This document shows, in pieces, positions 1-6,392 of a DNA stretch of 10,324 nucleotides; the first letter of the stretch is position 1, and the number at the start of each line of letters is the position of its first letter. The translations under genes were made by a program, and so were the position numbers. Origin of the DNA: Acetobacteraceae bacterium (GTDB lineage Bacteria; Pseudomonadota; Alphaproteobacteria; Acetobacterales; Acetobacteraceae); contig JADGHI010000099.1 of NCBI GenBank assembly GCA_019689515.1, positions 1 to 10,324 of the forward strand, given 5' to 3'. The notes below the pieces were generated by a model. The model had not been told where the DNA came from. It ran no database searches and saw nothing but the letters and a program-made list of their open reading frames with translations.

Positions 1-1
1 C

Positions 2-727
2 GTCGGCGCCACCGCCAAGGCGGACGGCTCGCCCCTGACCCAGGCGGACCTGGCGGCCGATGCGGCGATCGCCGCGGGGCTGGCGGCGCTCTGCCCGGAC
101 ATCCCGGTGCTCTCCGAGGAAGGCGCCGACGGCGCTGCCGCCTCACGGCTGGGCCGCCGCTTCATCCTGGTGGACCCGCTGGACGGCACGCGGGAATTCC
201 TCGGCCGGACCGACGAGTTCACGGTCAATATTGCACTGATTGAGGACGGGCGGCCGGTGCTCGGCGTCGTGCATGCCCCGGCGCTGCGGCGCCTTTGGCT
301 CGGCGACGCCGCCGCCGGGCGGGCGGAGAGGCGCGAGAGTGGGGCCCCGCAGGAGGGCCGTCCGATCCATGCCCGCCCGGTGCCGGATCGGGATCTCGTC
401 GCCGTTGCCAGTCGCTCTCACCGTGATGCGGAAACCGACGCCTTCCTGGCGCGGCTGCCGGTCGCCGGCTGCCGCTCGATTGGCTCTTCGCTGAAATTCT
501 GCCTCGTCGCCGAGGGCGAGGCGGATGTCTATCCGCGCTTCGGCCCGACCATGGAATGGGACACCGCCGCCGGGCACGCCGTGCTCGTCGCCGCCGGCGG
601 CCGGGTCACGGCGCCGGACGGCGGGGAGTTCCGTTACGGCAAGCGCGAGGAGGGCTTCCGCAACGGCCCCTTCATCGCCTGGGGCGGGGGCGGTGCCCCC
701 GCGGCTCAGGCCGCGCCGACGATATAG
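2..727 (+). CDS. cysQ: 3'(2'),5'-bisphosphate nucleotidase CysQ, 5'-truncated by window edge
   Basis: Magnesium-dependent phosphatase of the inositol monophosphatase superfamily, expected to hydrolyse 3'-phosphoadenosine 5'-phosphate (PAP) to AMP and so recycle the by-product of sulfate assimilation and other sulfotransfer. The reading frame is open from base 2, and 241 residues are visible; compared with E. coli CysQ (about 246 aa) roughly 20-25 N-terminal residues lie off the edge. Visible signatures, counting from the first codon: KADGSPLT (6-13), the metal-binding SEE (38-40), DPLDGTREF (58-66), and the C-terminal block SIGSSLKFCLVAEG (159-172) with WDTAAGHA (186-193). The SSLKFC and WDTAAGHA wording is that of CysQ rather than SuhB or HisN, though a histidinol-phosphatase role cannot be fully excluded. 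The C-terminus ends in a Gly/Ala-rich tail that overlaps the end of the convergent CBS gene. An internal GTG at 107 is not the start, because conserved residues precede it. Confidence 0.9.
   Translation, partial: VGATAKADGSPLTQADLAADAAIAAGLAALCPDIPVLSEEGADGAAASRLGRRFILVDPLDGTREFLGRTDEFTVNIALIEDGRPVLGVVHAPALRRLWLGDAAAGRAERRESGAPQEGRPIHARPVPDRDLVAVASRSHRDAETDAFLARLPVAGCRSIGSSLKFCLVAEGEADVYPRFGPTMEWDTAAGHAVLVAAGGRVTAPDGGEFRYGKREEGFRNGPFIAWGGGGAPAAQAAPTI
684..702. terminator. Perfect GC hairpin at the cysQ/CBS convergent junction
   Basis: An 8-bp perfect stem (GCGGGGGC paired with GCCCCCGC) closes a 3-nt GGT loop. It lies inside the last codons of cysQ and directly after the stop codon of the leftward CBS gene, so it could terminate transcription from both sides. 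There is no T-run on either strand, so it is not a classical intrinsic terminator. In GC-rich DNA it may simply be a consequence of the Gly-rich cysQ tail, but the symmetry is exact. Confidence 0.4.
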
Positions 728-1398
728 GCGGGCGCCTCCTCGGTCTCGAAGCGCACCTCCTTCACGCCCGGCACGCCCTCCGCCAGCACACGCAGGCCCT
801 GCTTGACCTTCTCCGAGCGGCAGAAGCCGTAGAAGGTGACGACGCCGTCATTCACGTCAGGGAAGATGAAGTAGGTGTCCACCCAGGGTTCGCAGCGCAT
901 CGCTTCCAGGACCCGGATGCGGATGCGCGAATCCGGGGCATCGGCGGAGAGCGACTGCGGCGGGGCGATGAGGGCGCGCAGCAGGTCGGCGCGCGAGACG
1001 ACGCCGAGGAGCTTGCCGTCGCGCACCACCGGGACGCGACGGATGTTCTTCTCCTCGATGATGCGGGCGATGTGCTCGATCGGGGTGTCCTCGTCGACGG
1101 TGACGAGGTCGGTGGTCATCACGTCGCGCGCCTTGCGGCCGTGGGTGCGGGCGTAGCGCGCGGCCTGATCATCCGCGGACTTGAACAGGCCGGCGATCCA
1201 GCTCTGCGGCCGGTCCTCGACTGCGGCGAGGCGGCGCATCAGGTCGCCCTCGGTCACCATGCCGAGCAGCTTGCCCGACGAGTCCACGACCGGCGCGCCC
1301 GAGATGCCGCGGTCCGATAGCACGCGCGCCACGGCCTCGACCGGCGCGTCGGGCGGGACGGTGACGAGCGAGGTGGTCATCAGGTCACGGGCGCGCAT
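706..1398 (-). CDS. CBS-CBS-BON domain protein
   Basis: A 230-residue soluble protein with tandem CBS domains (a Bateman module) followed by a BON domain. CBS1 spans about residues 1-58 (starts RARDLMTTSLVTV, ends GMVTEGDLMRR). CBS2 spans about 89-143 (ARDVMTTDLVTV to GVVSRADLLRAL). The BON-like segment spans about 156-217 (IRIRVLEAM to GVKEVRFE). Bateman modules commonly bind adenosyl ligands such as AMP, ATP or SAM, and BON is a small putative phospholipid-attachment or tethering domain; no catalytic domain is present, so a regulatory or stress role is the usual inference. I chose the ATG at 1398, not the longer open frame to 1512, because an AGAGGAG Shine-Dalgarno lies 7 nt upstream and the CBS1 fold begins right after. 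The last 22 bp overlap the end of cysQ on the other strand. A separate promoter is likely, given the 118-bp gap from the thioesterase gene. Confidence 0.88.
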   Translation of the reverse strand: MRARDLMTTSLVTVPPDAPVEAVARVLSDRGISGAPVVDSSGKLLGMVTEGDLMRRLAAVEDRPQSWIAGLFKSADDQAARYARTHGRKARDVMTTDLVTVDEDTPIEHIARIIEEKNIRRVPVVRDGKLLGVVSRADLLRALIAPPQSLSADAPDSRIRIRVLEAMRCEPWVDTYFIFPDVNDGVVTFYGFCRSEKVKQGLRVLAEGVPGVKEVRFETEEAPAYIVGAA

Positions 1399-1405
1399 GG
1401 GCGGA

Positions 1406-1412
1406 CTCCTCT
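1406..1412 (-). promoter_or_regulatory. Strong ribosome binding site of the CBS-BON gene
   Basis: AGAGGAG on the minus strand, 7 nt before the ATG at 1398. It is the best Shine-Dalgarno among the genes of this window, and it decides the start against the in-frame upstream extension. Confidence 0.75.
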
Positions 1413-1484
1413 GGCTGGGGTGCTTGCGCGGATCTAGGCAGGCATGGTGGCGGTCAGCCTTGATTTGGCGCAACCGTGACCGGC

Positions 1485-1499
1485 GCGGCGTCAGGCCGC
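1485..1499 (-). terminator. Weak hairpin downstream of the hut-thioesterase operon
   Basis: GCGGC/GCCGC 5-bp stem with a 5-nt loop, 18 nt past the thioesterase stop codon, inside the 118-bp gap before the CBS gene. No T-run follows, so termination here is only a guess. The rest of the gap (1399-1484) should hold the CBS gene promoter. The nearest candidate, CTGACC and TAGATC on the minus strand with a 15-nt spacer (1431-1457), is a poor match to consensus. Confidence 0.2.
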
Positions 1500-1516
1500 T
1501 CCCTTGCCGCATCGCC

Positions 1517-1951
1517 TCAGCGGCGCGGCCGCGTCACCGCGGCCCAGGTGGTCGTGACATGGGCGCATGGCTCCGCGGCGCCCTCGGCGCGGAGCCAGAC
1601 CTCGGCGAAGGGCAGGCGGCCGTGGCGCAGCACGCGGGCCTCGGCCAGCAGCGGGGCGGCGCCGGGGCGGCGGAGGAAGTTGATCGCCAGGTTGGTGGTC
1701 AGGCTCTCGTCCCGCCCGCCGGTGAGCGAGAGCAATGCGCACCAGACCGCCATGTCCGCGAGGCCCATCATCGCCGGACCGGAGACGGTCCCGCCGGGGC
1801 GCAGCAGCACGGGGGAGGGGGGAAGGCGCAACAGCGCGCGCCCCTCCGCGGCCTCCAGCACCTCGACGCCCCAGGCTTCGGCGAGGGGGACGCCGGCGCG
1901 GAGGATGCGCTGGATCTCCGCGACGGAGGGCGCGGCGGCGGAAGCGCTCAT
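1517..1951 (-). CDS. PaaI-like hotdog-fold thioesterase
   Basis: A 144-residue protein of normal length for the PaaI/YdiI-type acyl-CoA thioesterase family. The signature GGTVSGPAMMGLADMAVW (residues 53-70) matches the family's GG...A..ADxA helix; Asp66 sits where the catalytic acidic residue is expected. The strand segment TTNLAINFLRRP (85-96) and the C-terminal AHVTTTWA (130-137) complete the hotdog pattern. It should hydrolyse a small or aromatic acyl-CoA, but the substrate cannot be read from the sequence. The ATG at 1951 overlaps the hutI stop as ATGA, and there is no good Shine-Dalgarno of its own, so translation probably depends on hutI. Its place at the end of the histidine-degradation operon is unexplained, since no step of that pathway uses a CoA ester; it could be a housekeeping passenger. 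No partner acyl-CoA gene is nearby. Confidence 0.85.
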   Translation of the reverse strand: MSASAAAPSVAEIQRILRAGVPLAEAWGVEVLEAAEGRALLRLPPSPVLLRPGGTVSGPAMMGLADMAVWCALLSLTGGRDESLTTNLAINFLRRPGAAPLLAEARVLRHGRLPFAEVWLRAEGAAEPCAHVTTTWAAVTRPRR

Positions 1952-3168
1952 CCGCGCCCGCCGACCACACGGCCGAGGCAGGGATTGCCGCCCATCCAGT
2001 AGCAGAGTTCCGCGGGGCGGCGGATCCGGTAGAGCGCCAGGTCGCAGCGCAGCCCGGGCGCGAGCCGGCCTCGGTCGGCGAGGCCGAGCGCCGCCGCGGC
2101 GTGGCGCGTGACACCGAGCAGCGCCTCGGCGATGGTCAGGCGGAAGAGGGTGCAGGCGAAGTTCAGCATCAGCAGCAGCGACATAGCCGGAGAGGAGCCC
2201 GGATTCAGGTCGGTTGCAACCGCCAGGCGCAGGCCCGCGGCGCGCATTGCGGCGAGGTCGGGGCGGCGCTGCTCCCGGATGAAGTAGAAGGCGCCGGGCA
2301 ACAGCACGCCGACCGCACCGGCGCGGGCCATGGCGGCGATGCCCTCGGCGCTGGCATATTCGAGGTGGTCGGCGGAGAGCGCGCCATGGCGTGCCGCGAG
2401 CGCGGCGCCGCCGTCGTCGCGGAGCTGGTCTGCATGCAGCTTCACCGGCAGGCCGTGCGCGCGGGCGGCGTCGAGGACCGGCGCCGTCTCCTCCGCTGTG
2501 AAGGCGATGGCGGAGTCCAAGAAGGCATCCACCGCGTCGGCGAGGCCGGAGGCGGCGGCGGCCGGGATGATGTCGCGCGCGACATGCGCGGCATAGTCGG
2601 CGCGGCGGCCGCCGAATTCGGGCGGCGTGGCGTGGGCGGCGAGCAGCGTGGTGACGACCGAGACCGGGTCCTCCGCGGCGAGGCGGCGGGCGACGCGGAG
2701 CTGGCGCAGCTCGGTGGCGAGGTCGAGGCCGTAGCCGGACTTGATCTCGACGGTGGTGACGCCCTCGGCCATCAGGCTGTGCAGGCGCGGCTCCGCGGCG
2801 CGGAGCAGGGAGTCCTCGTCCGCCTCGCGCGTGGCGCGGACGGTGGAGAGGATGCCGCCGCCGGCCCTGGCGATCTCCTCGTAGCTCGCGCCCTTGAGGC
2901 GCAACTCGAACTCCGCCGCGCGGTCGCCGCCGAAGACGAGGTGGGTGTGGCAATCGATCAGGCCAGGGAGGATCCAGGCGCCGTGGCAGTCCACTGTCTG
3001 CGCGGCGGGGCCGGGCAGGTCGGCGCGGCGGGCGAGCCAGGCGATGAGGCCGTCCTTGGCGGCGATGACGCCGTCCTCGATCACGCCGAGCGGGTCGTCG
3101 GGCGGCCCGTCCATTGTGGCGAGGTGGGCGTTCAGCCAGACGCGGTCGAAGAGCGTGGTGCCGGGCAC
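1948..3168 (-). CDS. hutI: Imidazolonepropionase
   Basis: Third enzyme of histidine catabolism: a cytosolic metal-dependent amidohydrolase opening 4-imidazolone-5-propanoate to N-formimino-L-glutamate. With the GTG at 3168 the protein is 406 residues, normal for HutI. Visible metal and catalytic residues: H74 and H76 in PGLIDCHTHLVFGG, H179 in LLAAHA, H245 in KLHADQL, H268 in SADHLEY, and D320 in ATDLNPGSSP. Around 215-224 the sequence reads DAFLDSAIAF where relatives I remember read DxFCExIAF, a substitution with one extra residue. The start is uncertain: GTG 3168 lies 2 nt after the hutH stop with GGAG 11 nt upstream, while GTG 3180 would overlap hutH by 10 bp and has no ribosome site; the later ATG at 3114 would cut the N-terminal strand. 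The stop overlaps the thioesterase ATG by 4 bp. Confidence 0.95.
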   Translation of the reverse strand: MPGTTLFDRVWLNAHLATMDGPPDDPLGVIEDGVIAAKDGLIAWLARRADLPGPAAQTVDCHGAWILPGLIDCHTHLVFGGDRAAEFELRLKGASYEEIARAGGGILSTVRATREADEDSLLRAAEPRLHSLMAEGVTTVEIKSGYGLDLATELRQLRVARRLAAEDPVSVVTTLLAAHATPPEFGGRRADYAAHVARDIIPAAAASGLADAVDAFLDSAIAFTAEETAPVLDAARAHGLPVKLHADQLRDDGGAALAARHGALSADHLEYASAEGIAAMARAGAVGVLLPGAFYFIREQRRPDLAAMRAAGLRLAVATDLNPGSSPAMSLLLMLNFACTLFRLTIAEALLGVTRHAAAALGLADRGRLAPGLRCDLALYRIRRPAELCYWMGGNPCLGRVVGGRG

Positions 3169-3170
3169 GG

Positions 3171-4670
3171 TCAGGGCCACTCCACGAAGGCGGCGAAGCG
3201 GCCGCGCTCGACCAGCGCCTTCACCGCGGCGATGTCGGGGGCCATCACGCGGTCCTCGTGCCAGGGCAGGACGGTGCTGCGGACCAGCGCATGGGCCGCC
3301 TCGATGGGGGCGGAGGAGCGCAGCGGGCGGTGGAACTCGATCGCCTGCGCCGCGGCAAGCAATTCGACGGCGAGGATGCCGGAGAGGTTGTCGGCCATCT
3401 CGGCGAGGCGCAGCGCGGCGCCGGTGGCCATGCTGACATGGTCCTCCTGGTTGGCGCTGGTGGGCAGGCTGTCGGTGCTGCGCGGCGCGGCGAGGGCGCG
3501 GTTCTCGGCGACCAGCGCGGCGGCGGTGACCTGGGCAAGCATGAAGCCCGAATTGATGCCGCCGTCGCGCACCAGGAAGGCGGGGAGGCCGGAGAGGGCG
3601 GGGTCGGTCAGCAGGGCGGTCCGGCGTTCGCTGGCCGTGCCGAGCTCGGCGAGGGCCAGCGCGATCATGTCGGCGGCGAAGGCGACGGGCTCCGCATGGA
3701 AATTGCCGCCCGAGAGGATCTCGCCGCCCTCGACGACCAGCGGGTTGTCGGTGACGGCGTTCGCCTCGCGCTCCAGCACCTGCGCGGCGTGGGCGAGGAG
3801 GTCGGCGCAGGCGCCCGCGACCTGGGGCTGGCAGCGCAGCGAGTAGGGGTCCTGCACGCGCGGGTCGCCGGTGCGGTGGCTCTCGCGGATGGCGCTGCCG
3901 GCGAGCAGCGTGCGCAGCGCGGCGGCGGCGCGGATCTGGCCCGGCTGGTTGCGCAGCGCATGGATGCGCGGATCGAAGGGCGTGTCGCTGCCCTTCGCGC
4001 CCTCGAGGCTCATCGCGCCGGCGACCAGCGCGGTGCGCAGCAGGGTCTCGGCGGCGAACAGGGCGGCGAGGGCCAGCGCGGTCGAGACCTGCGTGCCGTT
4101 GAGCAGCGCGAGGCCTTCCTTCGGGCCGAGGACCAGCGGCGCGACGCCGGCGCGCGCCATCGCCTCCGCGCCGCCGAGGACGGTGTCGCCGGCGAAGGCT
4201 TCGCCCTCGCCGACGAGGACGAGGGAGAGGTGCGCGAGCGGGGCAAGATCGCCGGAGGCCCCGACCGAGCCCTTGGAGGGGACGGCCGGCAGCACCTCGT
4301 TGTTGAGCAGGGCGAGCAGCGCCTCCACCACCTCCGGCCGCACGCCGGAGGCGCCGCGGGCGAGCGAGAGCGCCTTCAGCGCAAGCACCAGGCGCACGAC
4401 GGGCGGCGGCAGCAGCGGTCCGGTGCCGGCAGCGTGGCTGCGCAGCAGGTTGAGCTGGAGCTGCGCGAGCCGGTCCGGCGCGATGCGCGTGGAGGCGAGT
4501 TTGCCGAAACCAGTGTTCACGCCGTAGATCGGCTCGCCGGTCGCGAGGTGCGCGGCGACGGCGGCGGCGCCGGCCGCGACGGCCTCGCGCCAGCCGGGGG
4601 CGAGGTCGAGATGCTCGCCCTCCATGACGGCGCGGAGCTGCGCGAGCGTCGTGGCGCCAGGGGTGATCAT
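3171..4670 (-). CDS. hutH: Histidine ammonia-lyase (histidase)
   Basis: First enzyme of histidine degradation: it removes ammonia from L-histidine to give trans-urocanate, working in the cytosol as a homotetramer. The 499-residue length is typical. The Ala-Ser-Gly triad that cyclises to the MIO electrophile is at 138-140 within GASGDLAPLAHL, and the active-site tyrosine motif YGVNTGFG is at 49-56. Further family blocks are GTQVSTALAL, the NPLV strand followed by GGNFHAEPVAFAADM, and SANQEDHVSMA with GAALRL. These point to HutH rather than phenylalanine or tyrosine ammonia-lyase. The ATG at 4670 overlaps the hutU stop as ATGA, so the two enzymes are probably translationally coupled. hutI follows almost without a gap. 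Nothing looks broken. Confidence 0.97.
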   Translation of the reverse strand: MITPGATTLAQLRAVMEGEHLDLAPGWREAVAAGAAAVAAHLATGEPIYGVNTGFGKLASTRIAPDRLAQLQLNLLRSHAAGTGPLLPPPVVRLVLALKALSLARGASGVRPEVVEALLALLNNEVLPAVPSKGSVGASGDLAPLAHLSLVLVGEGEAFAGDTVLGGAEAMARAGVAPLVLGPKEGLALLNGTQVSTALALAALFAAETLLRTALVAGAMSLEGAKGSDTPFDPRIHALRNQPGQIRAAAALRTLLAGSAIRESHRTGDPRVQDPYSLRCQPQVAGACADLLAHAAQVLEREANAVTDNPLVVEGGEILSGGNFHAEPVAFAADMIALALAELGTASERRTALLTDPALSGLPAFLVRDGGINSGFMLAQVTAAALVAENRALAAPRSTDSLPTSANQEDHVSMATGAALRLAEMADNLSGILAVELLAAAQAIEFHRPLRSSAPIEAAHALVRSTVLPWHEDRVMAPDIAAVKALVERGRFAAFVEWP

Positions 4671-6346
4671 GCGCCGCCCAGCATCGGCAGGTCGAGGCCG
4701 TGCTCGTGTGCGCAGGCGATCGCCGCCTCATAGCCGGCATCGGCGTGGCGCATCACGCCGGTCGCGGGGTCGTTCCACAGCACGCGCCGGATGCGCCGCG
4801 CCGCGGCCTCGCTGCCGTCGCAGACGATCACCATGCCCGCGTGTTGCGAATAGCTGAGGCCGACGCCTCCGCCATGATGGATGCTCACCCAGGTCGCGCC
4901 GGAGGCGGTGTTGAGCAGCGCGTTGAGGAACGGCCAGTCGGAGACCGCGTCCGAGCCGTCGCGCATCCCCTCCGTCTCGCGATTGGGAGAGGCGACGGAG
5001 CCGGAATCGAGGTGGTCGCGGCCGATCACGACCGGCGCCTTCAACTCGCCGCGTGCGACCATCTCGTTGAAGGCGAGGCCGAGCCGGTCGCGCTGGCCGA
5101 GGCCGACCCAGCAGATGCGCGCCGGCAGCCCCTGGAAGGCAATGCGCGCGCGGGCCATGTCGAGCCAGCGATGGAGGTGCGGGTCGTCGGGGATCAGCTC
5201 TCGCACCTTGTCGTCGGTGCGGTGGATGTCCTCCGGGTCGCCGCTGAGCGCGGCCCAGCGGAAGGGGCCGATGCCACGGCAGAACAGCGGGCGGATATAG
5301 GCCGGGACGAAGCCGGGGAAGCCGAAGGCATCGGCGAGACCCTCGTCCTTCGCCATCTGGCGGATGTTGTTGCCGTAGTCGAGCACGGCGCTGCCCATGC
5401 GCTGGAAGTCGAGCATGGCCTGTACGTGCTGCACCATGGACTTGCGCGCCGCGGCAGCGACCGCGTTGGGATCGCGCGCGCGCATCTCCTCCCACTGAGC
5501 GACGGTCCAGCCGGCGGGGAGGTAGCCGTTCGCCGGGTCGTGCGCGCTGGTCTGGTCCGTGACGATGTCCGGCTTCACGCCACGGCGGACCAGCTCCGGG
5601 AACACCTCAGCGGCGTTGCCGAGCAGGCCGACGCTGACCGCGCGCCTCTCCGCGCAGGCCTGGCGGATCATCGCCAGCGCCGTGTCGAGGTCGTCGGCGC
5701 GGTGGTCGAGATACTTCATCTCCAGCCGCCGCTCGATGCGGCTCGGCTGGCACTCCACGGCGAGGACGCAGGCGCCGGCGAAGACGCCCGCGAGCGGCTG
5801 CGCTCCGCCCATGCCGCCGAGGCCCGCCGTCAGGATCCAGCGGCCCGAGAGGTCGCCGCCATAGTGCTGGCGCCCGGCCTCGGCGAAGGTCTCGTAGGTG
5901 CCCTGGATGATCCCCTGGCTGCCGATGTAGATCCAGGAGCCGGCCGTCATCTGGCCGTACATCATCAGGCCCTTGCGGTCGAGCTCGTGGAAGTGCTCCC
6001 AGGTCGCCCAGCGGGGCACCAGGTTGGAGTTGGCGATCAGCACACGCGGCGCGTCCAGGTGCGTCTCGAACACGCCGACCGGCTTGCCGGACTGGACGAG
6101 CAGCGATTGGTCGTCGCGCAGGCGGCGGAGGACGGAGACGATCGTCTCGTAGCTCTTCCAGTCGCGGGCGGCGCGGCCGATGCCGCCATAGACGACGAGC
6201 TCGCCGGGGCGTTCGGCGACCTCGTCGTCCAGGTTGTTCATCAGCATGCGCATCGCCGCCTCGGTCTGCCAGGAGCGGCAGGTGATCTCCGGGCCGCGCG
6301 GGGCCCGGATTGCGGGGGCGTTGCGGAAGCGCGCGGGATCGGCCAT
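4667..6346 (-). CDS. hutU: Urocanate hydratase (urocanase)
   Basis: Second enzyme of histidine degradation: NAD+-dependent hydration of urocanate to 4-imidazolone-5-propanoate, in the cytosol. The 559-residue product has the family length and near-invariant blocks along its whole length: LRMLMNNLD-type segment at 32-40, LVVYGGIGRAAR (50-61), TAGLGGMGGAQP (173-184, the nucleotide-binding glycine loop), DYGNNIRQMAK (323-333), RPLFCRGIGPFRWAALSGD (352-370), ICWVGLG (411-417) and GRDHLDSGS (442-450). C412 probably corresponds to the cysteine reported as important in Pseudomonas urocanase. The ATG at 6346 was chosen because it puts the usual 10-12 residues before IRAPRG; the longer open frame upstream runs antisense through hutF. 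There is almost no Shine-Dalgarno. It is the first gene of the leftward operon and its stop overlaps hutH by 4 bp. Confidence 0.97.
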   Translation of the reverse strand: MADPARFRNAPAIRAPRGPEITCRSWQTEAAMRMLMNNLDDEVAERPGELVVYGGIGRAARDWKSYETIVSVLRRLRDDQSLLVQSGKPVGVFETHLDAPRVLIANSNLVPRWATWEHFHELDRKGLMMYGQMTAGSWIYIGSQGIIQGTYETFAEAGRQHYGGDLSGRWILTAGLGGMGGAQPLAGVFAGACVLAVECQPSRIERRLEMKYLDHRADDLDTALAMIRQACAERRAVSVGLLGNAAEVFPELVRRGVKPDIVTDQTSAHDPANGYLPAGWTVAQWEEMRARDPNAVAAAARKSMVQHVQAMLDFQRMGSAVLDYGNNIRQMAKDEGLADAFGFPGFVPAYIRPLFCRGIGPFRWAALSGDPEDIHRTDDKVRELIPDDPHLHRWLDMARARIAFQGLPARICWVGLGQRDRLGLAFNEMVARGELKAPVVIGRDHLDSGSVASPNRETEGMRDGSDAVSDWPFLNALLNTASGATWVSIHHGGGVGLSYSQHAGMVIVCDGSEAAARRIRRVLWNDPATGVMRHADAGYEAAIACAHEHGLDLPMLGGA

Positions 6347-6392
6347 GCGTGGGAGCCTAGTCGCGGCCCCCGGAAGGGCAATGCACAGTCGC
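6347..6392. promoter_or_regulatory. Divergent hutU/hutF control region, 46 bp
   Basis: The only non-coding space between the two arms of the hut locus. It must hold or border both promoters, since no other gap exists on either side. A short inverted repeat, CATGCG (6344-6349) and CGCATG (6390-6395), includes both start codons, 40 bp apart; it may be chance, since an ATG faces each way. I do not see the TGTATA-type HutC operator known from Pseudomonas. If hutF starts at its in-frame ATG 6381 instead, the gap shrinks to 34 bp. Confidence 0.55.
6354..6381 (-). promoter_or_regulatory. hutU: Candidate hutU promoter, possibly leaderless
   Basis: On the minus strand TTGCCC (6376-6381) and TAGGCT (6354-6359) are separated by 16 nt, matching four and three of six consensus positions of a sigma-70 promoter. 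The -10 element ends 7 nt before the hutU ATG, so transcription would begin at or next to the start codon. That would fit the missing Shine-Dalgarno. The match is weak and found by eye only. Confidence 0.25.

Noticed and set aside
240..1320. Several plus-strand frames over cysQ and antisense to the CBS gene (240-494, 525-806, 556-1320, 875-1156)
   Set aside because: Shadows of cysQ or the CBS gene in other frames; no motifs and Arg/Pro/Ser-rich composition.
1399..1512. N-terminal extension of the CBS-BON protein to 1512
   Set aside because: The strong AGAGGAG site before ATG 1398 and the start of the CBS fold right after it make the extra 38 residues unlikely to be translated.
1735..3846. 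A 703-codon plus-strand frame opposite hutI and hutH
   Set aside because: It is the antisense shadow of two enzymes with intact motifs, with low-complexity content and no ribosome site.
3169..4740. Upstream extension of the hutI frame to 4740, suggesting a very large fused protein
   Set aside because: Everything before about 3168-3180 is an out-of-frame reading of hutH and hutU and is Arg/Pro-rich. The HutI homology starts only at the GTG codons.
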